Positions 47,974-60,610 of a stretch of DNA of 64,000 nt are shown one piece after another. Below the pieces are notes generated by a model. The model saw only the letters and a program-made list of their open reading frames with translations. It did not search any database and was not told the DNA's origin. The DNA lies in contig NC_068575.1 of assembly GCF_025698545.1 (NCBI RefSeq), positions 54,321,980 to 54,385,979 of the forward strand. Direction: 5' to 3'. Position numbers and translations under genes: made by a program. The stretch comes from Gossypium raimondii (Eukaryota > Streptophyta > Magnoliopsida > Malvales > Malvaceae). The number at the start of each line of letters is the position of its first letter. The first letter of the stretch is position 1.

Positions 47974-49700
47974 ATGTCTAGAAGAAAAATTCCAAGGGGA
48001 AGCATTGTTCAAAATGATCCAAACTCGACATAAACAAATAGTACTGAACAACAGACAATAATTGGATCTTCGAATGTTCCGATTACACCTGAGGATCCTA
48101 CAGAAGTTCAAAGTAATTTTACATTTAATTTACATGCGTGTTGACTTATAATTGATTTATTTTTCAAATTCTTATATTATAATATACCATTTGCAGCTGA
48201 AAATGGTGGGACGCGCAGAGGTCGAGGACGTACGCTACTTAGAGATTTATACGAGTTAGATCCAGTCGAGCGTGTCAAGGTATGCAGAAATAGTTTTGGT
48301 CAGCCTGTTGGATCAGAAGCTCGACTTTTAGCAGGATACATGGGCATTTTAGCACGAAATGCGAATATGTTGCCTATCAACTACGAGTCATGACATCAAA
48401 TGCCCGATAGCAACAAAAACCAAGCCCTCGATAATATTAAGGTAACAAAATGTTAATGTCATCTGTAATGCTTGGGAAATAGTTTCATTTCTATTTACTT
48501 TACTAACTTGTGTTTTTTGTAGGCGATGTTTGCTTTAGAGGTCTCGGATGCTTATGTAAAGTAGGCATTGAGAAAAAGATGGAGAGACCATAAAAGTACT
48601 TTGAAGAAATATTATTATAAGACAAAAACAACCCTCAATGAGAAATTGCAAAATGTCCCGCCGAGTATGCTGAGGTACCAATGGGAAGATGCGGTTAGAT
48701 TTTGGCATTTGAAGAAAGGCGAGGTATGACGTACTTCCAAACTATTGTAATTATTTTGGTTTATAGTATTTACTATTTATGTACTAAAAATTTCATAACG
48801 TAGGATCGTGAACGAGTTGGAAAAAGCAGCAGGCAGAAACAAAAATTCACTCACACAGCCGGGTTGAGAAGTTTTGCATGTGTAGCTGAGACGGAGGTGT
48901 TTTTAATTTTTTAATATTGTCAAATATGTATAACTTTCCATTAAATAATATTTTTACTACTATATTGTAGGAACTGTCGTCCGGTCAAAAAGTTGGACGC
49001 CTTCAACTTTTTGAAATTACACATAGGAAGAAAGATGGATCTGCTATGAATCCTGAAGCTGGTGAAATTATGGTACGTTTACTTAATACGATTTGACTTG
49101 TTTTAGTTATTTATAGTGTTTATTTTCTAATGGTTTAATTCATTGCTTGTAATGCGACTATTGTTATGTTGCATTTGTTTTTTAATATATATTATGTTCC
49201 TAACTATGTGATTTATTTATTAGGAAAAACTAAAGGATAAAAAGCGAGTCTGAAGCGATTGCTTCTAGTGATAGTTCTGTTCATCCTGAAGACATTGATA
49301 ACCGGATTTTTATTGAAGTTTTGGGTCCTGAAAGGTATGGTCGGGTTCGATTTCAAGGATCTTTTGTTAGCCCGACCCAATATTTTGGATCCATTTCATG
49401 ACAATACACGGCTTGAGTCGGGCTCAAGTCAAGTTCGAGAGGTTAAAAGACCAGATGGCTCAGATGCAAGCGACCACAGTTGAGGTTCAAAGGAAATATG
49501 AAGAACTCCAGCTACAACTTAAAGCAAGGCGGCAGTGAGGGAAGCAGAGGCTGTAGCGAGAGAAGCAGAGGCTACAACGAGAGAAGCAGATGCTCAAAAG
49601 AAATATGAAGAACTCCAGCTACAACTTAAAGCAGATGCGACATCGAGAGAAGCAGAGTAGAGCAGAAAGTACGATGAATATGTTTCAGCGGTCGTAACTT
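47974..49700 (+). pseudogene. CACTA second gene (TNPA/Ptta-type), several exons, broken
   Basis: Exons from ATG 47974 read GTRRGRGRTLLRDLYEL, LRKRWRDHKSTLKKYYY, YQWEDAVRFWHLKKGE, GKSSRQKQKFTHTAGLRSF, LFEITHRKKDGSAMN and EVLGPERYGRVRFQGSF, the normal plant En/Spm Ptta order. A coiled-coil-like repeat of KYEELQLQLKA and AREAEA units follows (49490-49665). Stops break it: a TAA after 48030, a TGA near 48392 in the NYESW motif, and a TAG near 48562. In intact elements this protein binds the subterminal repeats. Confidence 0.82.
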
Positions 49701-51671
49701 CCGCCGTCATAGTGTATTGCATAAATATTTTTATCATTTTAACTTTTAAAATTTTTGTAAAAATAATATGAATTCACTTTTATTTATTGATATTAATATT
49801 ATTTTATTCGTTTAATTTGAAATATTACATAAATTTATTGCTTTTGGCTGGTTTAGATCTGGTTACTTTTGATTTGTTGCTACAGGAGGGCTGAAAAAAT
49901 GGAAAATTTTATTTTACAAAAATCTCAAATTAGTGGCGTTTTTCACAAAAGCGCCGCTAAAGATCATGTTCTTTCGCGGCGTTTTTCTTAAAGCGCCGCT
50001 AAAGAACATGATCTTTAGCGGCTTTTTTTTCTAAGCGCTGCTAAAGAACATGACCTTTAGCGGCGTTTATTTTTGTAAATGCTGCAAACATTAGCGATGC
50101 TGTCGTTAGCGGCATTTTTTGCGGCGCTTGAGGAAGCGCCACTAAAGGCCTAAAAAAAAGCCGCTAAAAACCTGTTTTGGTGTAGTGTAATTTGGTGCCA
50201 CAAGTTAATCGGGGGCACCAACTCGATTAGGAAATTACAAAAACGACCTTTCATTTTTAAAACAAGGTATACTGTTCAAGGGCACTTTAGTATTTTAATT
50301 AAAAAACAATATAAATATGCATATGGTAATATTTGAATCCATGCTAACTACATTAGAAAAACTCTAAATTCACCATTCAACCAAAATATTTATTTTAATT
50401 TACTTCTCTATATTATTAATAAAACCTCTAGCTGAGTTGGTGTGACCCTCAATCGGGTCACCAACTCAGTTATGAAGTTATGGGAATGTTCTTCCGTTAT
50501 TAAAATAAGTAATATTATTTGAGAGTATTTTAATTTTTCGCTTAAAAAAACAAAAAAATATGTATACAATGACCAATTGAATTAATAAAACATTTAATTT
50601 ACCACTAAACTAAAACTTTCTTTTAATATTTTTATACATTTTAATTTTATTATGCACATTTTATTACATCTACTAGTTGTATATCTATAATATTAATAAA
50701 ACTCCTTACTGAGTTAATGTCACCCTCAACCGGGTTACCAACTCAATTGGAAAATTACAGGAATGTCCTTTTGTAATTAAAATAAGTAATATTGTTTGAG
50801 GGTATTTTAGTCTTTTCACTTTAATATATATGCATATGGTGGGTTTTGAACCCACATCAATTGCATTAACAAAGCTTTATTTTTGACATTTTTATACATT
50901 TTAATTTTATCATGCACAATTTATTACCTTCAACGATTATATATATTAATAATATATTTGATTGAGTTGTGTCACAAGTTAACTCGACACCGACTCAAGA
51001 TTGATGACAACACCATGATAAACAATTTAATCTAATTTTTTTTCGTTTTAATAACATAAATATTTCATTTACTATTATTAATTCGTTTCAAACCATACAT
51101 TTCATTAATTATCGTATGTTATTTTTAAACAGACATTTGTGTTTTAAGTTTGTGGTTTCCACACACATACACGTGAAAGAATTTCTAGTATATTTTAATT
51201 TTGTTATGCACATTTTATTATTTCCATGAATTGTATATCTATACTATTTATTTCAGCCTTTCATTGAGTTGGTGTCACCCCACAATCGAGTCCCAACTTA
51301 GTTACGGAACTATCAAAAAACCATTTAATTTGCAAAGTAAAATATGATTATGGGTATTTTTGTTTTTTTAATATCGTATATATTTGATGTGTTATTATTA
51401 ATTAGTTTTAAAATCATACTTCTTTTTTATCATTTATTGTATTTTATTTTTAAGCATACATATGTATTTTAAATACATGATTTCTACACAGATACTTGTG
51501 TGATAAAATTTTTAGTTTATATAAACTTTTTAGGAATATATATAATTTTATTTTTTTGAAATAAACTACATGTTTTCAATTTACGACAGTTTAAATGAAG
51601 TTTTCTTAAATGCCACTTCAAACCAAATCATCTACTCTTGTTTTGTAGTTGTTGCTCTTCAGAGACAATTA

Positions 51672-52590
51672 AGAGTGAGCAAAATTCGATTCGATTCGAA
51701 AAATAGAAAAAAGTTAAAATTTCGAATTATTCAAATTAAATTAATCAAGTTAATTAAATCAACTTGAATTTATTTTCGAATTTCGAGTTTAAATCAAGTT
51801 AAATTTTCGAATTTAAATAATTCTAATAATTCGAATACCAAATCCTTTTACTTCCCTCCCCTCCAACTTCCTCTATCAAACCCTTTTACTTTTTCCCTAA
51901 AAAAATGTACTTCCCCTAAACCCCCAAATTTTTTTCTTTTACTTTCCTCCATAACTTTTACTTCCCCAAACCCCAAAAATTATTTTCTTTTTATTTTCCC
52001 CAAAACTTTTACTTCCTTTTAATCCCCAAAAACTTTTTTTTTCGAATTTATGTTTACTATTTACATTATTGAATTAAATTTCACATTTTGCATTATTTAT
52101 ATTATTGAATTGTTTAATCATATTGAATCTTTATCATTTTCTGTTAAAATTAAATTATTGATGATATTATCAAATATTTGTATTAAAATTTTAGGTTGAT
52201 ATCAATTTCACATTTTATCTTTAGGATAACTTTTATTAAAAATCACATTTTTACAGTTAATATATTTTTTGAAACAACTAAGCAAATAAAGAAACCAACT
52301 CGTATATAAAAAGATTAATAAATAAATTATGAGAGAATCAAAGTTAATAACAAATTTGATTACGGTGAACAAACTTGATTATAGTGGTGACATTGACTAC
52401 AAGGATCCAAAGTCATTTTTTTAAGTTAGCTCGAGCAAATATATCTAATTTGATTCGATTTGAATTCCATCTCACTCGACTCGATTCAAGAAAATTTCAA
52501 ATCGAGTTATGATGATAAAATAGGATTCATCAACTCGATTAACTCAAAAAATTTTTATTGGATTCGATCGAACGCTTATCCCTCGAAACA
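51672..52590 (-). mobile_element. short non-autonomous element, copy 2, opposite orientation
   Basis: Reversed, the segment near 52580-52440 repeats the core of copy 1 ('gagttaatcgagttgatga.tcctattttatcatc.taactcgattt'). The left end (51672) reads GTGAGCAAAATTCGATTCG and the right end, reversed, GGATAAGCGTTCGATCGAA, so the ends are weakly inverted. Clean C-rich and TTCGAA-rich tracts fill the middle. Confidence 0.5.
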
Positions 52591-52725
52591 ACAAAAGAGA
52601 TAATTTATTTAGACTTGTCTGTCTTAATTATTATTTCCATTTTTCAAAAAAAAAGCAAAAAAGGAGAGGACCCCCACCAAAATTTTAAGACATCATTTTG
52701 ATGATTTCTAAGCCATAGGCCTCTC

Positions 52726-52732
52726 TATAAAT
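52726..52732 (+). promoter_or_regulatory. TATA box of the DMR6-like gene
   Basis: TATAAAT lies 98 bases before the ATG, within a short promoter squeezed between the mobile element at 51672-52590 and the coding region. Confidence 0.6.
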
Positions 52733-52829
52733 TAGTTTGTTTACCATCAGCAACACCATCGCACAAGTTCAACTAATTATTAGGCAAAGATAAAAACAAG
52801 TGTTATCTTCAACTTCCATTAATCCTCCA

Positions 52830-54920
52830 ATGAAGCCGCTATTAACCGACCTTGTATCAACTGTGAATTCCATTCCTCAAAATTTCATTCGACCTGAGTC
52901 AGATCGTCCAAACCTCGATGAGGTTACCTTTGATCATTCCATCCCTCTCGTTGATCTCCAGCACCTTGATGATGGCCCCAACCGCTCTACCGTTGTCAAA
53001 GCCATTGGCGATGCCTGCCGAAATTGTGGTTTCTTTCAGGTATGAATGGATATATATACATATATATATATATGATAACTCAGTTTCTGTCTGCACTCCC
53101 AATTTACTAATTTTCTGTAAAGAAAAAGGGTTGAGCAGTAACGTTAATCTGTGTGAAGGTTAAAAACCATGGCGTTTCGAAAGAGGTGATCGGTAAGATG
53201 TTGCATGTCTCGAAACAATTCTTCCATTTACCGGAGAGTGAGCGATTGAAGAATTACTCTGATGACCCTATGAAGACCACGAGACTTTCTACGAGTTTTA
53301 ATGTGAGAACTGAGAATGTATCAAGCTGGAGGGATTACTTGAGACTCCATTGCTACCCTTTGGAAGACTATGTTCATGAATGGCCAACCAACCCTCCATC
53401 TTTCAGGTTTCACAATATGTTTATTAATTAATTATTACCTAGATCTTCAAGGGTTTTAATTTATATGTCGTTTTCAATTATTTCACAGAGAAGATACTTC
53501 TGAGTACTGCAAGAACACCAGAAGGCTGGCAGTGAGACTGCTTGAAGCAATATCAGAAAGCTTAGATCTAGAAAGGGATTACATCAATTCAGCACTTGGA
53601 AAGCATGCACAGCACATGGCTATCAACTACTACCCACCGTGTCCCGAGCCAGGGCTCACCTATGGGTTGCCTGGTCATGCTGATCCTAATGCTATTACCA
53701 TTCTCCTTCAAGATGAGGTGCCTGGTCTGCAAGTGCTCAAAGATGGAAAGTGGATTACTGTCAACCCCATTCCCTACACCTTCATTGTCAATATCGGTGA
53801 TCAGATACAGGTTAGAGGATTACTACATATATGGGAAGTCTTAAAATTTGCCACTGCACCACTAATTAATTACCAGTTTCTTTTTATGCTTAATTGGTCA
53901 TCATTATTACCAAACCTAGTACAATATAGTCATAAAGCTTAGTCAATTATACATGTTAAATGGAGAGTTTAAAAGATTGGAATTTTCTCTGGAACAATCA
54001 TATGCATTTTAATATAATATTAATCCTAAATTATTGCTCAAAATTTAAATTGATTTCTAAATTTGAAAAATGTTATAATTAAGTTTTAAAATATCAATAC
54101 TATATTAATTAATTATTTCATCATCTTAACCGACGGTTTAAGCATTAAATGTCACTTTAGATTTGACATGGAACATATTTAAAATATGTGAATCAAATTG
54201 TAAACTTCGTATACTATAACATAGACATCTTAGATCTGATATTTATTTTTGAAAAATTGCAATATCATTAAATTTAGGAGGATTTTATTTTAACATATCA
54301 TATTCAAACTATCTATGAAGTAGATACACAAATATTTATAATAATATTCATGTGTTTTAGATGTTTTCCACCTCAAATTTGAACTGACATTGGCTAGCCG
54401 AAGAAAGAACCTCATTGATATAATATTATTACTTTAAATAACGTTTACAAAAACTTTGACCTCCTTTTTAAATTCACTTGAAGACCCATGTAGCTTTTGT
54501 AATCACATTTCCACCATTTTTTATTGTAAAAGTCAAATACTTGGGTAGTTGGTTTTTCAACTTGATAATCTAGAATTTTAGATGGCTATATATAAATTAT
54601 GAAATTCGACAAGGTCGGCCCCAGTTGTTCCAAGTGGTTGTATAAACTAATTATATATGTAAATTAAATACCAGGTAGTGAGCAATGATAGTTACAAGAG
54701 CGTGCTTCATCGGGCAGTGGTGAATTGCAAGGAAGAGAGGATCTCCGTTCCAACGTTCTATTGCCCATCACCCGACGCCGTGATGGGACCAGCTCCGAAA
54801 CTGATCGACCCCCTCCATCATCCTCCCTTATACAGGAACTTTTCATACGGTGAATACTACCGCAGCTTCTGGAAACGGGGTCTCAATTCTGAAACATGTT
54901 TAGACATGTTTAAAATTTAA
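52830..54920 (+). CDS. DMR6-like 2-oxoglutarate/Fe(II)-dependent dioxygenase
   Basis: A soluble oxygenase of the DMR6/DLO1 (salicylate hydroxylase) group, which hydroxylates salicylic acid and so lowers defence signalling; relatives also act on flavanones. Exons 52830-53039, 53159-53406, 53489-53810 and 54675-54920 give 341 aa, all phases closing. The N-terminal oxygenase domain (about 39-150) has IPLVDLQHLDDG and CGFFQVKNHGV. The DMR6 signature KTTRLSTSFNVR and WRDYLRLHCYPLEDYVHEWP is clear. The Fe(II) triad is H216, D218 (HADPN) and H272 (VLHRAV), and the 2-oxoglutarate site is R282-x-S284. Intron 3 is long (864 bp). The start ATG follows a TATA box; the open frame extends a little upstream without an ATG. 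It converges with CURT1B. Paralogue and substrate not decidable here. Confidence 0.93.
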
Positions 54921-55494
54921 GAACACCCATTCCTTCGTCTTTATGTCTTTTAAGTACCATTATGTGCGTTACCAGAAATAAAGATTTAATTCATAGTACT
55001 CCTATAGATTTAGTATTCCTACCAAATATGTAACCTTGGATCCAATGTCTAAAGTGCTATTCAGAAATTTTAATCCATTGTGTATAAGTCTCGCCTCTCG
55101 GGATTATGTGACTCAGTGCATTTCGTCCAAAGGTAGATAAGCCATCTGACTTAATCTTTGCTTGAATTTATGTTTTGGGGGTATATGAATAATTGTATCT
55201 TAAGTTACTGAAATTATATCAAAATTCATATGAAGAGGATATTAAAATCATTTCAAAAGTTTACAAAGTTATATCAAGAAGGTGAGGGAGTAATCGAGAT
55301 TACTTTTATTCTACACATAGGGGAAAATATAAAAATATATAAGCCCACCACAAGACCACATCACATCGGTTTACTTTTGTTAGAACTTTGTACTGACAAA
55401 CTGAAGCAAGTGCTGCAAGTATTGGGCCTCAGGTATATTCTCGCCTTCGCCTCATCTCAGCACCATCCTTTATTAACCACTGCCTAGTTTCCCT
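54921..55494. other. intergenic between convergent genes
   Basis: About 570 bp with the 3' UTRs of the dioxygenase (+) and CURT1B (-). No further gene is supported. Confidence 0.7.
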
Positions 55495-56484
55495 CTAGCT
55501 GGTTCCAAGTATTTCTTTGTATGTGTCTTTTATTTTGCTTATCAGAGCGGCCCTAAATTTTTAAGTAGGATGAGAGAAAGTTCATCACTAAAATGGGATT
55601 TCTTTTACAATTACATGTAAATATGTAATGCGATGAATTGGAACCAAGAGATTAAGTTGAGCTTACCTGTCTGGCTTGAAAATAAGGTTTTTGTATGCAA
55701 ACCACTGCAATAAGAGAACACAAAATGCCTAAGAAAATGGGAATTTCTGAATGTAAAAGCTTTGATAATTGAGTTCAGCATACCCCAGTGTAGCCAATAC
55801 CCACGACCTCGAGAAATGTGGAAATCACAGGAAGTTTATCAATTGCCTGTAACAGAGGACATCCATTTCACTAATTTAATTGTCGGTGTTTCAACTTTTT
55901 CTAGTATAATGTCTAAGGCTCAAGACAATCTGCATATTTTGAATCTCACCGAGACCATTCCAGCAGTACCCCAGACCAAAACAAGACCTGCTACAGCAAG
56001 TGAACTCACTGCGTACTTGTCCTCAACTTTATCCCACTGAAAACCAACCACATGCATGTGTTGTAAGAAGGTACATAAACAGGGAAATGAACAATACGTG
56101 AGGCGAAATTCTTACGGTTTCTTGTATTTTGTTGATAAACTCTGTCAGCTCAGTTGGGGTAACTTCGGTTGGAGCTTCACGCGTGGCCAAAGTCTCACCA
56201 GTGGCCATAGCCATCACATTTCGAGCAATCTTGCGACCTGCAAAAAGTGGAAAGACCATTTGGTATACCAGTTGATGCATGTCAAGTGTGTGATATAGAT
56301 AGTCTATGAACTTACAGTAGGCAGTGGTCTTCCAGGGACGACTCTGGGACTGAACGGGTGGGGGAGGAAGAGTAGGAAGAGTGACACATTGTGGGGATGC
56401 AGCAGTTGGTTGACGAGGAGCTTTGGCATCCACGAGGGTGGATGAGGGTGAGATTGATAGTGAATTGGAGGAAGCTGAAGCCAT
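55495..56484 (-). CDS. CURT1B: CURVATURE THYLAKOID 1B (CURT1B/TMP14-like), chloroplast
   Basis: CURT1 proteins sit at grana margins and bend thylakoid membranes. Exons on the - strand: 56484-56316, 56237-56116, 56036-55950, 55846-55784, 55704-55667, 55552-55495, giving 178 aa with all phases closing. The N-terminal Ser/Ala-rich region (1-about 60) looks like a chloroplast transit peptide. Conserved blocks are YCRKIARNVMAMATGE, WDKVEDKYAVSSLAVAG (98 on), a first membrane helix about 106-125 with VWGTAGMVS, IDKLPVISTFLEVVGIGYTG with a second helix about 133-155, WFAYKNLIFKPDR and the terminal ALISKIKDTYKEILGTS. The CURT1B (TMP14) assignment rests on these blocks. No breaks were seen. Confidence 0.92.
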
Positions 56485-57715
56485 GGCAACTCAACCTCTT
56501 ACCAGGATGTAAACACTCTAGTTCTGATCTGAGAGAGACTCTAAGGCCAATGAAATGGGAAAATGATGCAATTTGGGTGGTTTGTTTAAATTTATTTATT
56601 TTTTTCTGGCTTTAGTTGTAAGAAAAAAAATGAGATAATTCTGAAATGAGGATGTGGAGATGGTTTGTGTTGCGCGTTTGCACCCACACAACCACTCATT
56701 CAGTTGATCTAGATAGTGCTGACATGGCAGTTGGATAGGCAATTTATGGTGTTTGATTCCAATTCAGCCCTCTACTGTGCTAAAACCATTGGTTGGGTTA
56801 TCTTTCAAATATCTTTCCTTTAACTCGACGGTATAACTCTTAATTTTACATTTACTTTTGCTACTATAAAATTTCGTCATCCATCCATTTTTGCTAAACT
56901 TAACTGGATAGTTTCGCTCAATAAATTTTGAAATTCAGGAATTTAATTATTTTACATTTTAGATTTTAAATTTTAGGTATAATTGTTAACATGGTTAATT
57001 TTTTTAATTTGTTGGTGTAATATTTTGAAATAAAAAATATCTATTTGATAATTATGTAACTACAAAATGACATTATTAATAAACTTGAATTTTTTAAAAA
57101 TATTAACAGTCTTAAACAATTGAATTTAAATTTTAAAATTTAATAAAGAGACTAAATTCCTAAAAATAAAATTTAAAATTATGAAAATTTCATCAACCTA
57201 ATAATGTATATAAAAGTAGCAAACACGAGGATAGTAGAGATGTTGAACCTCGGCATTTTGTTATTTTCAGCTGGGACGTGGGGAAATGGGGATGGATGGG
57301 AGAGAGGGGATTAAGAGAAAATGGCTAAAAAGAAAGAGAGAATAAAGTAAGAAAATAGCAAATTTGTTTTTCTTTCCCTTATTTTTATTATTATTATATA
57401 TATATATTTATAAATTAATAATTTTATACATGTTTTAACTATTAATTTGTTTAAAACACGATTCTGCCTTCATTTTCATGATAATTCAATTTAGAAGAAA
57501 TATTTTATTCCATAATTATTTTTAAATTTATTATATACATTAAAAGGGTTAGAGGATGTTAATTAATTTAGAATTTGTAGCAAATTTCTTAGATTTTTTA
57601 AATGCCAAGTTAGTTTGTGCAATCACTTGACATTTTATTTGCATTATTTATCTTTAGAGATTGGTTGGACAAAAAATAAATTTTATATTATTTTGTATTT
57701 ATCATGTTTAATTAT
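56485..57715. other. CURT1B upstream region and AT-rich DNA
   Basis: No gene supported. The first few hundred bases upstream of 56484 presumably hold the CURT1B promoter. A purine-rich segment (57270-57360) and AT-rich DNA follow. Confidence 0.55.
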
Positions 57716-58177
57716 TGGCATAATTACAAAAAAATACCCTCAATATTTATGAGTTTTTGAGTTTTAGCCCTTAACCTTTTTATTTTTTGATTGTCACCCT
57801 TAACGTTACGATTTTTTCATAAATCAACCCAATTTTAACGGTAAATGTGAGTTGACTGTCAATTAAACTATATGTCAACAAAATAACCTATGTGGCATAC
57901 TAAATAAACACGATGTCATAGATGACATCATTTGTAAAAAAATTGTTCTGAGTGAAGCAAAACCAATGAATACAAACAGCGAAATAAAAAAACAAAACAA
58001 AAATTTTCTTTTACTATCTTCATTCACCATGAAAGCTATGATTGTAATACTACTACTAATAGAAACAAAAATAAGAATTTTCTTCTACATAAAATAGATC
58101 ATCAAGTAAATTGCAAACACTAATGAAAACTAACAGCGAAACCAAAAAAAAGAAGAAGAAGATAATTTAATTAGTAC

Positions 58178-58531
58178 CTTGTTAAAGTTCAGTTGAGTAC
58201 CCCAATGATGAAGAAAATAGTAGCAGTAATCAAACATCTCCGGCGACAACTTGAACTCTTTCAGACCGAATCGGACACGACTCGAATTTGGTGACTCATT
58301 TGACTTCTTCTCCAACCTTTCTTCCTCTACGGACTTCTCTAGTTTTTGCTTTTTGGAAACGTCTTCGATTTTTTCGTTGTCTTCCTCTCTCCCGCACTTC
58401 GATTTGGAGTCACCATTGGTATTGTCTCCGACATTAGGGTTTTGGGTGAAGGAGTCAGGGTTTTCAAGATCCATGTCTTCAATTGCTGGGTTGGCCTCGG
58501 TAGGCTCCGGTGACTCCTCTTTCACCACCAT
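58178..58531 (-). pseudogene. EMB514-like (DUF3223-type) first exon, captured gene fragment
   Basis: The likely start is M at 58531 (MVVKEESPEPTEANPAIEDM); a longer frame to 58660 exists. An acidic region with the nuclear-type basic stretch KKQKLEKSVEEERLEKK is followed by FGLKEFKLSPEMFDYCYYFL and HHWGTQLNFNK. This matches the start of the EMB514-type domain (family form F...F.SS.EMFDYFY.FLH.W..N.NVNK). The exon ends at a canonical donor (AAG|gtacta at 58178/58177), but the remaining domain exons are absent before the element's end. EMB514 is a nuclear protein needed for embryo development in Arabidopsis. This copy is a fragment inside an inverted-repeat unit, not the functional gene. Confidence 0.75.
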
Positions 58532-60044
58532 TGAGGAAGATAATATTTCAAACCTTAAAATGTTTGGCGGCAGTGGAGGAGTTAATAGAGTTTGCACAGA
58601 CGTTTTGTTTAGTTTCCCATGGGTAGATATGTGATGAGGAAGACGAATCGAGTCGCGCATGTACTAGCTTGTACAGCCCAATTTTCAGTGATGTCGGAAA
58701 CAGTGGTTCGAGACCACCAAATCTGGCAAATAAGCTCGTAAATTTTTATTATTTAATATTTACGAGCCAAATGTAGTTTTTAAAATATTTTTGAATTAGT
58801 AATTTATGTTTTATAAGGCTTTATTAGGTTAAATGATTTAGAAAAGAAGTATCAAGATCTCAGTCCTATAAACTAAGCGGTACATATTTTTATAAATATT
58901 TACGGGATTTCATTAAGGTAATATTAAATTTTTGTTATAAAATTTTAACGTTTTGGTAGTTAATTAATTAAAAAGAACTAAATTGAAAAAGGTGCAAAAC
59001 TTGCTAATTAAAGAAATAGTGATTAAATAGCCAAAATAGTAAAGAAAAGAGGACTAAAAGGGAAATTGGACCCACATGGGATGGATGAGGTGGCATAAGC
59101 ATAGAAAAATCAAGGAATTTATGTGAAATAAGGGCAAAATTGTAAATTTTACCAAATTTAAGTGAAATAAAAGGGAAATTGAAATTCTAGACATTTCAAT
59201 CATCATTTTTAAGTTCTAAAACAACCATTGAAGAGGGTTTAAGCTGGTTTTTCAATATTTGCTTCATGTAAGTTTAATTCTTGATCTTTCCTTGAAATTT
59301 TTATGTTTTGGGACTTTTACAATTAGGTCCAACTAACCATTTCATTAGTTTTTGATTTTATTGAAAGTTTTGGAAGATACCATTGATAATTTTATATGAT
59401 TTTAGTTATTATATGATGAAATTGAGATGTTGATGGATATTTAAAGGTATTTTATTAAAGGATTTTGGATGAAATCATGATTTAGGGATTAAACTGAAAA
59501 GTTGTTGAATTCATGGAAAATTCTAAAATTTCATGGAATTCATGGGCTTTTATTGATATATATGAAAATATCTAGGCTTGGGATAATGATTTAAACTGTA
59601 TGAATTTCATTTTCCGAGTCCAGGGACGAAATCGTCATTAATTAAAAGTATAGGGGCAAAACGATAATTTTGCCTAAGATGTGAATTGGATTGAATTGAA
59701 TATAAATTGTATTAAACTGATGTTAAATTTGATCGTATAGATCCGGATAGTTCAAAAACAGAGTTAGATCGTGGAAAAGAAAAAAAGTATCAGATTAGTA
59801 GTTTACAAGTCACGAACAATTGTTGAGGTAAGTTCGTGTAACTTAATTATGTATATTTGTATGCTTTTATTGAGTGTTGAATATGTAAATTGTGTAAATG
59901 TCATATGTGTGTATGTAATTAATCTCATAACTGAAAATCCCTGATAAATAAATAAGTCCCGTTTGGATAATGAGATTCGATGGATACAGGGTTCTGTGTC
60001 CCGAAATGGTAGTGTTCCTGCATATGTTACGGACGTGATGTGGC

Positions 60045-60610
60045 TCAAAAGAGCGTCCCGTTACAAGCCCTTTCAAGCTTCCCGTTATAGTGTTCTTACG
60101 AGCTTCCTGTTAGATGCTCTTCGGAGCATCCCGATCAATTGTGACCCTACATGTGTTGTGGGCACACCCAGCTCTTATGAGCGTCCTGTTATATGGCTCT
60201 CTTCATGAGCTTCCTAATTAAAGGCTTATTGTGAGCTTCCCGTTAGTGCTCACTTGAACTTATCGTTATATAGCTATCCGCTGCTTCCCGTTAATTGCTC
60301 TTCGGAGCTACCCATTAATTGCTCTTTGGATCTTCCCGTTATAGGCTCTTTGTGAGTTTCCCGTTATATTGTTCGAATAAGCTTCCCTTTACAAGGCTCA
60401 ATGAGCTTCCCGTTATAGTGCTTGAGTGAGAGCTTTCTGTTTAAGTGCTCTTCGGAGCTACCTGTTAATTGCTCTTTGGAGCTACCCGTTATAGGCTCTT
60501 TGTGAGTTTCCCATTATTTTTTCTGGATAAGCTTCCCGTTACAAGGCTCAATAAGCTTCCCGTTATAATGCTTGAGTGAGAGCTTTATGTTTAAGTGTTC
60601 ATAAAAGCAC
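60045..60610. repeat. tandem 'gagcttcccgttat' array in the solo LTR
   Basis: More than 15 units of about 25-40 bp repeat the pattern 'ggctctttgtgagcttcccgttat'. They mirror the reversed series in the left-end LTR. Confidence 0.85.

Larger units (their letters stand above)
46354..50187 (+). mobile_element. CACTA (En/Spm) transposon, 3.8 kb, internally deleted
   Basis: It starts CACTACACCAAAACAGG and ends with the exact reverse, with TAA duplications on both sides (46351-46353, 50188-50190). Subterminal regions carry many GCCGCTAA/TTAGCGGC copies, the usual transposase binding repeats. The first gene is reduced to its C-terminal part, and the second gene is present but broken, so the element is non-autonomous. 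Confidence 0.93.
46285..51520 (+). repeat. degenerate tandem array, about 255-300 bp per unit, split by a CACTA insertion
   Basis: Each unit begins with a CTATATTATTAATAAAACCTC-like stretch and continues with 'gagttggtgtcaccctcaatcgggtcaccaactc'. Unit starts are near 46330 (resuming at 50188), 50411, 50686, 50941 and 51237, so spacings are 275, 255 and 296 bp. The units are diverged. They are non-coding and of unknown origin. Confidence 0.75.

Noticed and set aside
55784..55846. Apparent 1-bp frameshift in CURT1B exon 4
   Set aside because: Recounting the bases gave a 63-nt exon with the correct phase; the frame is intact.
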